NCBI GenBank assembly: GCA_900544675.1
Contig: UQVZ01000048.1
Span: 1 to 23,841, forward strand
Source: an uncultured Bacteroides sp.
GTDB lineage: Bacteria; Bacteroidota; Bacteroidia; Bacteroidales; Bacteroidaceae
Direction: 5' to 3'
Length of the DNA: 23,841 nucleotides
The position numbers and the translations under genes were made by a program. The notes under the pieces were generated by a model that saw only the letters and a list, made by a program, of their open reading frames with translations, did no database searches and was not told the DNA's origin. Below, one piece after another: positions 6,007-13,300 of this stretch. Each line of letters begins with the position of its first letter. Within the stretch, counting starts at the first letter, position 1.

Positions 6007-7560
6007 TTATTCCTCTATCACCCACTTGTCTATGCCTCTTGTCTCTTTGCTAAAATTTACTCCTATCTTATACAGTTCCCGTGAATCGGCGGCAAAGGGC
6101 AGGGCATATTGCTTGTCGTCAATCTGCTGCAAGGCTTCCTCGGCAGTTCCGTCCAGCTTGAATTCCATCACGTAGATGTACTTATTGGTTTTCACCACCA
6201 TGTCGATACGGCCTTTCGAGGTATGGTATTCCGCCTGCGTATAGAAACCCAATAGTTTGAACACGATGAAAAGTACGTTCTGGTAATGCAGTTCCAGGTC
6301 GCGTGCCAGCTCATAGGGAGTGTCGGCAAAGAAACTTTGCAGGCGGCTCAGGAAGGCATCCACATCACCCTTGCGGACATCCTTCACGAAACTCATGATT
6401 TCGAAAGACGGGTTTCCGGTTTCTAGGTGGGCATAGCAGGGCAACAGGAATTTGGTGAATCCTTCTTCCACTTCTTTGTTGGGGAAGCCTAAGTAGTAGA
6501 CTTTAAACTCCTTGTCGTATCCCTTGATGGTGAGGTAACCGCTCTGATAGAGAATGGGTACGGGGTCGGAGTACATCGTGTCAATGCCGCCCAATGAATC
6601 AGCCGAAGCCATTTCTTCGGTCAGTCGGTGCAGGTCGTAACGGCTGTGCTTGAGCAGTTCGACCAGGAAAGTTGGCGTGCCGGTTTCGAACCAGTAGCTG
6701 CCGAACTTCATTTCCGCAAATGTGTTCAGCAGGCTGAAGGGGTTATAGATATCTTCACTGTCTTCCACGAAGTGATAGCCGTCGTACATTTCTTTCAGGG
6801 TCGCCTTGGCTTCTTCTTCGGTCATTCCGTTTTTTTCTCCCAACTCGATGATTTCTTCTTGGAAGTTGCTGTACAATTCCTTTTCGGTAATGCCGCACAA
6901 GTTGGCAAAGCGGTCAGACATAGAAATGTCCATCAGGTTATTCAGGTCGCTGAACACGCTGACTTTGCTGAACTTGGTGACTCCGGTCAGCAGGGCGAAC
7001 TTGATGTAGCGGTCGCAGCTCTTCATCACGCCATAGAAGGCTTTCAGCGTATTGCGGTAGTCGGTCAGCAGTTCTTCGTTGCCGATAGCCTGAAGCATCG
7101 GCTTGTCGTACTCGTCGATGAGGATAACCACGTTGCGGCCTGTTACCTTGCTGATTTTCTCTATGATATAAGAGAAACGTTCTTCGGGGGAACGCTCTTT
7201 TTTCTCGTCACCGTAAACTGCCTCCCATTTTTCAAGATGCTGGTTCAGGATTTCATTTAGTGAAGAGCGGTTCTCGTATTTCTTTGTATTGAGGTCCAGA
7301 TGCAGAATCGGATACTCTATCCATTCTTCCTCCAGTTTTTCGACGGCAAGCCCTTCGAACAGTTCTTTCTTCCCTTGGAAATAAGCCTCTAAGGTGGAAA
7401 CAAGCAGACTCTTTCCGAACCGACGGGGACGGCTTAGGAAATAGTATTGTCCCGATTTCACTAAGTTGTAAATCAGTTTTGTCTTGTCAATATAGCAGTA
7501 ATTCCCGCTGCGTATTTTCTCAAAGCTCTGTATGCCTACCGGATAGTTCTTTTTCATCAT
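6007..7560 (-). CDS. AAA-ATPase-like protein with C-terminal PD-(D/E)XK nuclease-like domain
   Basis: 517 residues from the ATG at 7558–7560 (next ATG 7555–7557). A longer frame to 7626 would begin upstream of the promoter's expected start site, so it is rejected. The N-terminus has the AAA-ATPase-like (pfam09820) opening YPVGIQSFEKIRSGN, then the P-loop SRPRRFGKSLL (44–51) and the Walker B motif VVILIDEYDKPM (Asp149, Glu150). The C-terminus has the DUF1703 nuclease-like core GRIDMVV (Asp453) and MEFKLDG (Glu466, Lys468). All key residues are present, so the protein is probably active. This family is very common and multi-copy in Bacteroides; its biological role is not established, with mobile-element or defence roles suggested. 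Its own promoter is visible at 7597–7626. Confidence 0.93.
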   Translation of the reverse strand: MMKKNYPVGIQSFEKIRSGNYCYIDKTKLIYNLVKSGQYYFLSRPRRFGKSLLVSTLEAYFQGKKELFEGLAVEKLEEEWIEYPILHLDLNTKKYENRSSLNEILNQHLEKWEAVYGDEKKERSPEERFSYIIEKISKVTGRNVVILIDEYDKPMLQAIGNEELLTDYRNTLKAFYGVMKSCDRYIKFALLTGVTKFSKVSVFSDLNNLMDISMSDRFANLCGITEKELYSNFQEEIIELGEKNGMTEEEAKATLKEMYDGYHFVEDSEDIYNPFSLLNTFAEMKFGSYWFETGTPTFLVELLKHSRYDLHRLTEEMASADSLGGIDTMYSDPVPILYQSGYLTIKGYDKEFKVYYLGFPNKEVEEGFTKFLLPCYAHLETGNPSFEIMSFVKDVRKGDVDAFLSRLQSFFADTPYELARDLELHYQNVLFIVFKLLGFYTQAEYHTSKGRIDMVVKTNKYIYVMEFKLDGTAEEALQQIDDKQYALPFAADSRELYKIGVNFSKETRGIDKWVIEE

Positions 7561-7596
7561 CGTTTTGGATTTAATGGTCGGTGAACGTTGGTCTGA

Positions 7597-7626
7597 CAAA
7601 GTTACTATGTTTACCGACATTAACAA
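7597..7626 (-). promoter_or_regulatory. Promoter of the AAA-ATPase gene
   Basis: On the minus strand TTG (7624–7626), 19 bases, then TAACTTTG (7597–7604), a full Bacteroides consensus. The start site should fall near 7590, which supports translation from 7560. Confidence 0.75.
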
Positions 7627-7676
7627 GGGTCAGCCAATCAAAAAAATAAAGATATAGATACTTTCGGGTGTCTCAC

Positions 7677-7740
7677 GGGGGCTGTCTGCCCCCAGCCGAC
7701 GGCTCCCCCCCGAGTGTTTTTCATGGTATTTCGTGAAAAA
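7677..7740. repeat. Cluster of three hairpins between the AAA-ATPase gene and the IS
   Basis: GGGGGC/GCCCCC (7677–7682/7688–7693), AGCCG/CGGCT (7694–7698/7700–7704) followed by seven C, and TTTTTCATG/CGTGAAAAA (7717–7725/7732–7740, one G-U pair). The first two are much richer in GC than their surroundings. A function is not evident; it may have been the landing site of the IS. Confidence 0.6.
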
Positions 7741-7759
7741 AAGTTGGTACGCCATAATA

Positions 7760-7772
7760 GGATAGTATATTT
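7760..7772 (+). repeat. Left subterminal inverted repeat of the IS
   Basis: GGATAGTATATTT; its partner is at 9178–9193 with a two-base length difference in the AT part. Confidence 0.7.
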
Positions 7773-7820
7773 GATAAGTCAAAAATAAACATATACTTAA
7801 CCCATTAAAAACGTACCAAT

Positions 7821-8927
7821 ATGCAAAGGAAAGAACTTTCGTTCAAAGGACAAAAGATTTTTATCGGAATTGATGTCCACAAGGATTCATGGAGGGTAGC
7901 AATAGCCCCTGAAGTCGGAATGGTAAAGGGACACTCACAGAAGCCATCGGCAAAAGAGCTCCTTGATTTTCTGAAGAAACACTATCCGGGAGGTGAATAC
8001 CATGCCGTTTACGAATCGGGATTCAGCGGTTTCTCCACTTACTATGCGTTGCAGGAAACAGGAATAGATTGTATTATAATCCATGCAGCGGATGTTCCCA
8101 CTACCCAATACGAGGAAACGATGAAGACAGACAAAGTGGATGCGGTAAAGCTTGTAAAGTCTCTCAAGGCAGGTCTTCTTAGCGGAATCTATATTCATAA
8201 GCGTGATGACATTGACGCACGGGCCGTGGTGCGACTGAGAAAGACCATACAGAAACAACTCGGAGGTTACAAGTCAAGAGTAAAACATCTGTTGCACGGC
8301 AATGGAGTGATTTTCCCGGAAAGGTTCTCGAGACCGGGAAGCCACTGGTCGAAAATCTTCATCAGGTGGCTGAAGGAAGAGGTGGTTCTTCTTTCAAGCA
8401 GCCGTACCTCGCTTGATTTGCTGATACTCCAGGTGGAATCCATGCGTCATACACTTTTGGAGGCGACAAGAAAAGTGCGTGAACTGAGCCGTAGCGTACG
8501 TTACAGGAATGATTACAGGCTGCTGACAACAATTCCCGGTATAGGCCTCAATGTAGCGATGACCCTCTTGACTGAAATCGGTGACTTCAAGCGTTTCCGA
8601 AATGAAAGGGAGTTCGCTTCCTATCTCGGACTTGTTCCGACAAGTCATAGCAGCGGTGACAAAATCACCCATGGTGAAAAGACATTCCGTGGGAACAAGA
8701 GGCTGGGAACACTGATAATAGAGGCTTCCTGGATGAGTATCTACAGGGACAGAGGACTTGGATGTGCCTATGTCAGCTACAAAAAGAGAATGGAACCGCA
8801 GAAGGCGATTGTCAAGGTGGCAAGAAAACTGTCGAACATAATCTTCTCAGTACTTAAGACTGAAAAAGATTATGAACCATACAAGTGGAATGAGGAAGAA
8901 AAGCATACAGACCGACAGGCAACTTAA
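7821..8927 (+). CDS. IS110-family (IS1111-like) DEDD transposase
   Basis: 368 residues, a usual length for the family. The N-terminal RuvC-like (DEDD) domain shows FIGIDVHKDSW (Asp18), VYESG (Glu65) and KTDKVDAVKL (Asp104, Asp107), so all four acidic residues are present. The C-terminal transposase_20 domain shows the helix-hairpin-helix-like TTIPGIGLNVAMTLLTEIGD and ASYLGLVPTSHSSGDKITHG, where the Ser residues near SHSSG include the expected catalytic serine. Family members recombine DNA guided by a structured RNA from the element's non-coding end. A candidate for that RNA lies downstream at 9017–9132. No frameshift or stop is seen; the gene looks intact. Confidence 0.95.
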   Translation: MQRKELSFKGQKIFIGIDVHKDSWRVAIAPEVGMVKGHSQKPSAKELLDFLKKHYPGGEYHAVYESGFSGFSTYYALQETGIDCIIIHAADVPTTQYEETMKTDKVDAVKLVKSLKAGLLSGIYIHKRDDIDARAVVRLRKTIQKQLGGYKSRVKHLLHGNGVIFPERFSRPGSHWSKIFIRWLKEEVVLLSSSRTSLDLLILQVESMRHTLLEATRKVRELSRSVRYRNDYRLLTTIPGIGLNVAMTLLTEIGDFKRFRNEREFASYLGLVPTSHSSGDKITHGEKTFRGNKRLGTLIIEASWMSIYRDRGLGCAYVSYKKRMEPQKAIVKVARKLSNIIFSVLKTEKDYEPYKWNEEEKHTDRQAT

Positions 8928-8951
8928 TAAAACGACTCCTGTTCACTATAG

Positions 8952-8976
8952 GATGAGCCTTCAGGCTTCATCTTTT
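8952..8976 (+). terminator. Possible terminator after the transposase gene
   Basis: GATGAGCC/GGCTTCATC (8952–8959/8964–8972, one bulged A) followed by TTTTC. It lies 24 bases after the stop. The T-run is short, so read-through into the 3' RNA is possible. Confidence 0.45.
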
Positions 8977-9016
8977 CAAAGATTGTTGCGTTTTACCTGT
9001 ATTCTGAAGAAGTAAA

Positions 9017-9132
9017 TTGAGGTGCGGGTTGATACCGTGTCCTCTTATAGAAGGTTGTCTGACAGGTCTGTTGCTTTGGGTTTATATCGAATCCGGTACT
9101 ATGTGTCGGATAGAGGAACTATGCCACCTCAA
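9017..9132 (+). ncRNA. Candidate IS guide RNA (bridge/seek RNA)
   Basis: TTGAGGTG (9017–9024) and CACCTCAA (9125–9132) form a perfect 8-bp closing stem around 100 bases. Inside, CCTCT (9041–9045) can pair with AGAGG (9112–9116) and TACCG with CGGTA, leaving large internal loops as expected for a guide RNA. TCGGATAG (9106–9113) is complementary to CTATCCGA (9188–9195), which spans the right subterminal repeat, so this part could be the donor-binding guide. Guide RNAs of IS110 and IS1111 elements are established; this position in the 3' non-coding region fits the IS1111 group. The exact ends and the target guide are not determined. The remainder of 8928–9306 shows only the features listed. Confidence 0.5.
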
Positions 9133-9177
9133 AAAGCTTTTGAATCCTGCAAGTATTTGATCCTGAATGGTTAATTT

Positions 9178-9193
9178 AAAATAAATACTATCC
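9178..9193 (-). repeat. Right subterminal inverted repeat of the IS
   Basis: AAAATAAATACTATCC, the imperfect complement of 7760–7772. Confidence 0.7.
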
Positions 9194-9198
9194 GATAA

Positions 9199-9231
9199 TT
9201 TGGATGGTAACATAGAAGATAGTTATTTTTG
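9199..9231 (+). promoter_or_regulatory. Consensus promoter just outside the right IS end
   Basis: TTTG (9199–9202), 21 bases, TATTTTTG (9224–9231). Transcription would start near 9238 and run into the small ORF at 9307. Confidence 0.65.
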
Positions 9232-9270
9232 TTACATACACAAAAGTATTATCGACTTACTCATCTCAGA

Positions 9271-9288
9271 ACTACCCTGTAGGGTAGT
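9271..9288. promoter_or_regulatory. Perfect palindrome, possible operator
   Basis: ACTACCC-TGTA-GGGTAGT, an 18-base perfect palindrome about 35 bases after the predicted start site and 19 bases before the ORF at 9307. The size and symmetry fit a dimeric regulator site or a small RNA hairpin. Confidence 0.45.
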
Positions 9289-9306
9289 GGAAAAGTATCG
9301 GGAAGT

Positions 9307-9687
9307 ATGGAACTTTGCAGCAGAAAACTAAAAGCTATGGTATCAACAATTTCATATATAAATCTCTCATGGGCAGTTGTAGGCATCATCGATAAGGATG
9401 GCCACAACTCCCTTCAATCCATGAAGCGTCCCAACGAACCGATAGAAGTTACCATCGAAAGGTATGTTGTCGGTTATCTGGTTTTCTGGCATATTGCCTA
9501 TATTGATAAAGAAAAGATGAACAGATGTGACGATGAGAAGGTCGTCAAACTTGGGCGGAAGAAAATGGAGGAATACATCACCTCACATCCACCTGTAGCT
9601 ACTTTGCCGAAGTTCTACATCGTGTTTCTAAATCAGCCTCATATTGGCTGCGATGCCCACGGTCTCAGTGATGTTTTCTGCGTGTAG
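9307..9687 (+). CDS. Doubtful hypothetical ORF beside the IS
   Basis: 126 codons with ATG at 9307, behind a consensus promoter and palindrome. The middle (about 45–95) has a plausible protein composition, including a hydrophobic stretch YVVGYLVFWHIAYI and a charged Lys/Glu run. I do not recognise a family. The last 20 codons overlap the 3' end of the oppositely read LuxR gene (stop at 9628), which suggests either a chance extension or a gene truncated on this side. It may also be the remains of a gene disturbed by the IS insertion. Coding status is uncertain. Confidence 0.35.
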   Translation: MELCSRKLKAMVSTISYINLSWAVVGIIDKDGHNSLQSMKRPNEPIEVTIERYVVGYLVFWHIAYIDKEKMNRCDDEKVVKLGRKKMEEYITSHPPVATLPKFYIVFLNQPHIGCDAHGLSDVFCV

Positions 9688-10392
9688 TTTCTCGAATAGT
9701 TTCTTCTTGTGAAACTTGACGGTATTGGCATCAATGAAGAGAGTTTCTCCAATCTCCGTGTTCGACAGTCCTTTAACGGAGAGCTGGAGAATCTCTTTTT
9801 CACGGTCGGAAAGAATCAGTTCCGGCTGTTTCCGCCATCGTCTGCCCTCGAACGAATAGATATACCGGTCAGTACAAGTATGGTCTGAAATAACTACATC
9901 TCCGATGTTTTTCTCCGGTGACAGTGAAACTGTACATAGAGCCAGCCATATATCTCCCTTGTCGCTCAGTAAAATGGGAGTCAGCTTGTGGTGGATAAGG
10001 TGCGAATGCTTTTCTGATGTGCGGATATGAAAGTTATACTCGATGGACAAGTCAAGTCTCTTTTCTACCGGCTGGTCATAGTAAAACCGGAATCCGGCTT
10101 CGTTGATTTCCATCAGACGGTTTATCTCGTCGGGCGGAACGACTTCAAAATAGAAAGCATAACCTTTCTGTTGCACTTCTTCTGGCGAGCGGCCGCAAAG
10201 AAACAATGGATTGGAAGATACATAAAGAAAGTTCTTGCGGTTGTAGTCGATGATATACAGGCTATGGTTCGTATTCCGGGCCAAGGCTTCTGCCATGGCG
10301 ATACAGACTCCGGTTTTGACATATTCGAAGTCGGGAATGTTCATTTGCGGGTTGATGGGATGGAAAAAGCTGTTTATATCTTTCTGCTGCAT
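9628..10392 (-). CDS. LuxR-family transcriptional regulator with PAS-like sensor domain
   Basis: 254 residues. Residues about 25–170 look like a PAS-type sensor: SLYIIDYNRKNFLYVSSNP is followed by GRSPEEVQQKGYAFYF, the usual start of a PAS fold. Residues 194–254 are a complete LuxR (GerE) DNA-binding domain, LSDREKEILQLSVKGLSNTE followed by ANTVKFHKKKLFEKL. There is no receiver domain, so it probably senses a small molecule or redox state directly. It is read away from the DUF1847 gene and lies about 1 kb from the fimbrial operon; a regulatory link to either is only inferred from position. The ATG at 10390–10392 sits about 20 bases after a TAATTTTG box. Confidence 0.92.
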   Translation of the reverse strand: MQQKDINSFFHPINPQMNIPDFEYVKTGVCIAMAEALARNTNHSLYIIDYNRKNFLYVSSNPLFLCGRSPEEVQQKGYAFYFEVVPPDEINRLMEINEAGFRFYYDQPVEKRLDLSIEYNFHIRTSEKHSHLIHHKLTPILLSDKGDIWLALCTVSLSPEKNIGDVVISDHTCTDRYIYSFEGRRWRKQPELILSDREKEILQLSVKGLSNTEIGETLFIDANTVKFHKKKLFEKLHAENITETVGIAANMRLI

Positions 10393-10411
10393 ATACTTAT
10401 GTTTTTAACTG

Positions 10412-10419
10412 CAAAATTA
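10412..10419 (-). promoter_or_regulatory. Probable -7 box of the LuxR-type regulator gene
   Basis: Minus-strand TAATTTTG fits TAnnTTTG. The -33 region is only T-rich, and the implied leader would be about 13 bases. Confidence 0.5.
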
Positions 10420-10519
10420 AGGAAAATACAGGCGATGGTAAAAACGAATTGCATGATTTCTGCTGATGAATCAAGTTTTCTTGAATGGGATAACAATAAT
10501 AGAGAAGCCCGGCAAGCTC

Positions 10520-10549
10520 TTGCGGTGTGGCGTAAAAACATTACTTTTG
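10520..10549 (+). promoter_or_regulatory. Promoter of the DUF1847 gene
   Basis: TTG (10520–10522), 19 bases, TACTTTTG (10542–10549). The expected start near 10556 gives a leader of about 25 bases. Confidence 0.75.
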
Positions 10550-10580
10550 TATAGCGAAATGTTTTTTAAAACCGAAGGAT

Positions 10581-11231
10581 ATGGCCGAGAAAAGTGAAAA
10601 CAAGCAAGATTTGAGTTGTGTGGATTGCGGTACGCAGAACTGCAAGTACAAAGACCGCACGTATCCCGCCTTTTGCCTGACTACGAATCTGGACAAGGAA
10701 GACGAGGATTGGGCAATGGGGAAATATGATGAAGGCAGGAATCATGACATCATGGTGGCAAGCGCCGAGGTGGAATACGAAGGCTATTGCCAATGGACAC
10801 GGGTGCAGGAGATTTTGGAATTTGCCCGGAAAATCGGGGCGCGGAAGATAGGCATCGCCAATTGTATCGGGCTTATCAACGAGGCACGCATCTTTGCGCG
10901 TATCTTGCGTGCCAACGGTTTCGAGCCATATTCGGTTATCTGCAAGGTGGCGGGCAAGGCGAAGTCTTCGGTAGGGATACCGAAAGAATGCGAGCGCATA
11001 GGCAGTGCCATGTGTAATCCCATTCTGCAGGCACGGCTGCTCAACCGGGCACATACTGACCTGAATGTGGTAATCGGGCTTTGCGTGGGGCACGACAGCC
11101 TGTTCTACAAGTATTCGGACGCGTATGTCACCACCCTTGTCACCAAAGACCGGGTGACGGGGAACAATCCTGCGGCAGCACTTTATACCGCACAGTCGTA
11201 TTACAAGAAGAAATTCGGGCTGGATAAATAA
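10581..11231 (+). CDS. DUF1847 metal-binding protein
   Basis: 216 residues, full length for this family of uncharacterised proteins. The N-terminal cysteines Cys13, 16, 21 and 32 (LSCVDCGTQNCKY and YPAFCLT) probably bind a metal. A Rossmann-like part follows with IGIANCIGLINEARIF and later VIGLCVGHDSLF, where Cys and His residues recur. The function is unknown; a redox or metal role is likely from the cysteine pattern. The start at 10581 is preceded by a consensus promoter. It is monocistronic as far as can be seen: an imperfect hairpin (TGAGGT/ACCTCA, 11247–11252/11269–11274) follows, then the fimbrial operon. Confidence 0.93.
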   Translation: MAEKSENKQDLSCVDCGTQNCKYKDRTYPAFCLTTNLDKEDEDWAMGKYDEGRNHDIMVASAEVEYEGYCQWTRVQEILEFARKIGARKIGIANCIGLINEARIFARILRANGFEPYSVICKVAGKAKSSVGIPKECERIGSAMCNPILQARLLNRAHTDLNVVIGLCVGHDSLFYKYSDAYVTTLVTKDRVTGNNPAAALYTAQSYYKKKFGLDK

Positions 11232-11246
11232 GAGGTGGCATGCCGG

Positions 11247-11280
11247 TGAGGTAAAATGTATGGTGTGAACCTCATTCTTG
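11247..11280 (+). terminator. Weak terminator candidate after the DUF1847 gene
   Basis: TGAGGT (11247–11252) pairs with ACCTCA (11269–11274) across a 16-base loop, followed by TTCTTG. Weak. The rest of 11232–11401 holds one TAAATTTG box (11308–11315) without a matching -33 element, so the fimbrial operon promoter is unclear. Confidence 0.3.
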
Positions 11281-11401
11281 CGTAATGAATATTTGCGTTT
11301 CTTTGCATAAATTTGTGCCAATTGTATGCTTTTTTTGATTTTGTTTCCGAACAAAAAGAAAAGTCAGGTTGTTGTATTCCTGAACTTAACTAAACGGCAA
11401 G

Positions 11402-13264
11402 ATGAAAAAAAGTTTTTGGATTACATTTTTATGCAGTCTGATGCTGATGGCTTGTAGTCGGGAAGAATGGATGGATCCTTCGGGAGCGGAAGAAAACCGG
11501 ATTGTGTTTGCCTTGCAACGGGCAGACTACGAGGGTGAAGATGTGTCTTCACGCCTGACAGGCAAAGACAAAATGTACGATCGTGTGGTGTTCTACGTGG
11601 CAGATGAAGCGGGTTACGTAGTTTCTAACCTGAAAGGGCTTTATGATGTGGCCGCTTCGGAGATACACATCGAGGGTTTGCAGGAAGGTGCATATACCTT
11701 GCTGGTGCTGGGCATCCGGGGAGATGCCGGACAGGATGGAGCTTCTGTCCGTGAAATAAGGCATACTGCCGACCCTTGGCTGGTGTTCCCGCCCCAATTA
11801 TCTAAACCGCTTGAAGCGGACTATTTCTATTCGCAGACTTCTTTTTCCGTTAACCGGCAACCGGGTGCAGACGGAACCGAGATTATCGTTTCGGCTCCCG
11901 GGCGGATTGTGCAGCATCACATAGCCGGAAGGGTGGATTTCTCGTTCGCTTTCAATAATCCTTATGTGCGTACGGCAGTGTCGCACAAGGAAGTGAAGTG
12001 GGGAAAGGCTTCTTTTTACACCTCGTTCTCGGCCGACGGGTCGCTTTCGGGAGCGGAAGAAATGCAATTACCGGTTCTGTCGCTGGACGAACAGACTTCC
12101 TTTTGCTTCCTCCCTCTTTGCCGGGAGGTGCCTTTGCAGGGAGAAATCACCTTATTGACGCGGAACTACCGCGGACACCAGACGGAGCAACGGTACGGTT
12201 TTGGGATAGATTCGTTGGTTTCGAACCGGATAAGCAAGGTGCATACGCCGGTCGTTCATCCGGATGATGAGGCAGGCGTGATGTTTCTGACCCGCACGGC
12301 TTATGACGAAGGGAACCACTCTTTTATCTTACAGGACAACGAGCGGAAAGAAGTGTACACCGATGTGAAACAACGTTCGTTTGACACATCGCAACCCTTG
12401 CAGTTGGCATTGACGGACGACGGACATCTGCACGTGCGCTTCTACTCGCCTCGTGCATTGGCCGATGTGACGATACGTGCCCGTTTTCCGGCTACGGGCG
12501 GTGAGTATATCGACCTGGCTTATTTTGACAGCATTCCGGCTTTTGCCGATTTCTACGGCGAGGTGCCCTTGTTCCAGACGGAACGGATGTATCTCACCGA
12601 GTCGGGAAAATGGCTCAGACTTTCCCGGCAGGCCTTGGATGCGGTGCGGGATGCCGAATTGAAAGTGTTGTCGGGCGATGCTTATTGGCAAAAGCTGCAG
12701 GATATCCGTCACGGATGGAATATCTCTTTCAATCTGTATGGCGGCAATCCCGACCTGCCCGACGGGGGACCGGTGGGCAACTGGATGGGTATCCGTCCCG
12801 TACATTGCCGTGAGGCCGTGGCGTTTTTCCTTAATTTCACTTATATGATTGATATGCAGGAGCACGAAGAGATTTTGCGTGCCAACGAAGACCGTTTGTA
12901 TGGCAACGGGGGAGTGACCGACAAGGTGACTGCCGAGACGGTCTTGCAACAGATGAGGCAACCCCGTTCGTTACGGGTGGGACTGGTGTACACCGGCAAT
13001 CGGGTGCTCGGTCTGGGTGGAGGAGATGTGTTCGGGGCATACCAGGGAGCTTGGTTGGAACACTATTCCAGCACTTATGCTTGTGAAATTATGTTCCACG
13101 AATTGGGGCATGTAATGGGGTATAGCCATGATAGTTCATTCACTTACGGACCGTGGGCACAGGAACTGATGAACCGTTTTTACGTGGACCATCTGTATCT
13201 GATGCCTATCGATTCGCCCGATTACCTGCAAAGCAAGCGGAACCCGAACCTATATGAGGAATAA
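11402..13264 (+). CDS. Mfa2/FimB-like lipoprotein fused to a metzincin zinc protease domain
   Basis: 620 residues. A lipoprotein signal peptide ends in the lipobox LMLMAC (Cys18). Residues about 30–110 resemble fimbrial anchor proteins of the FimB/Mfa2 type (YDRVVFYVADEAGYVV, then GLQEGAYTLLVLG). The C-terminus has the zinc-binding signature HELGHVMGYSHD (566–577), an exact HEXXHXXGXXHD of the metzincin proteases, with Met residues downstream (LMNRF, LMPID) that could provide the Met-turn. The three zinc-ligand histidines and the catalytic Glu are present. A secreted, membrane-anchored protease in a fimbrial operon could process pilus subunits or host matrix. It is the first gene of the operon; the next follows after 36 bases. 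The fimbrial part is the less certain call. Confidence 0.85.
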   Translation: MKKSFWITFLCSLMLMACSREEWMDPSGAEENRIVFALQRADYEGEDVSSRLTGKDKMYDRVVFYVADEAGYVVSNLKGLYDVAASEIHIEGLQEGAYTLLVLGIRGDAGQDGASVREIRHTADPWLVFPPQLSKPLEADYFYSQTSFSVNRQPGADGTEIIVSAPGRIVQHHIAGRVDFSFAFNNPYVRTAVSHKEVKWGKASFYTSFSADGSLSGAEEMQLPVLSLDEQTSFCFLPLCREVPLQGEITLLTRNYRGHQTEQRYGFGIDSLVSNRISKVHTPVVHPDDEAGVMFLTRTAYDEGNHSFILQDNERKEVYTDVKQRSFDTSQPLQLALTDDGHLHVRFYSPRALADVTIRARFPATGGEYIDLAYFDSIPAFADFYGEVPLFQTERMYLTESGKWLRLSRQALDAVRDAELKVLSGDAYWQKLQDIRHGWNISFNLYGGNPDLPDGGPVGNWMGIRPVHCREAVAFFLNFTYMIDMQEHEEILRANEDRLYGNGGVTDKVTAETVLQQMRQPRSLRVGLVYTGNRVLGLGGGDVFGAYQGAWLEHYSSTYACEIMFHELGHVMGYSHDSSFTYGPWAQELMNRFYVDHLYLMPIDSPDYLQSKRNPNLYEE

Positions 13265-13300
13265 TCAAGAGTTATTAAGTAAAGGCTTATTGTTTTTAGC

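Larger units (their letters stand above)
7760..9193 (+). mobile_element. IS110-family insertion sequence, IS1111-like arrangement
   Basis: One transposase gene with a short 5' and a long 3' non-coding part. Subterminal inverted repeats GGATAGTATATTT (7760–7772) and its imperfect complement AAAATAAATACTATCC (9178–9193) flank the unit. Short subterminal repeats and a long 3' non-coding region mark the IS1111 subgroup, whereas the IS110 subgroup has its long non-coding region on the 5' side. The true ends extend a few bases beyond these repeats and cannot be placed exactly, since this family makes little or no target duplication. The gene is intact, so the element may be active. Confidence 0.75.

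Noticed and set aside
6628..7260. 210-codon plus-strand frame opposite the AAA-ATPase gene
   Set aside because: Shadow of the real gene; repetitive Phe/Val/Gln composition typical of antisense frames.
7561..7626. Upstream extension of the AAA-ATPase gene
   Set aside because: The expected transcription start (about 7590) lies inside the extension, and the family begins near MMKKNYPVGIQSF.
10566..11354. 262-codon minus-strand frame opposite the DUF1847 gene
   Set aside because: Shadow of the DUF1847 coding sequence; no family features.
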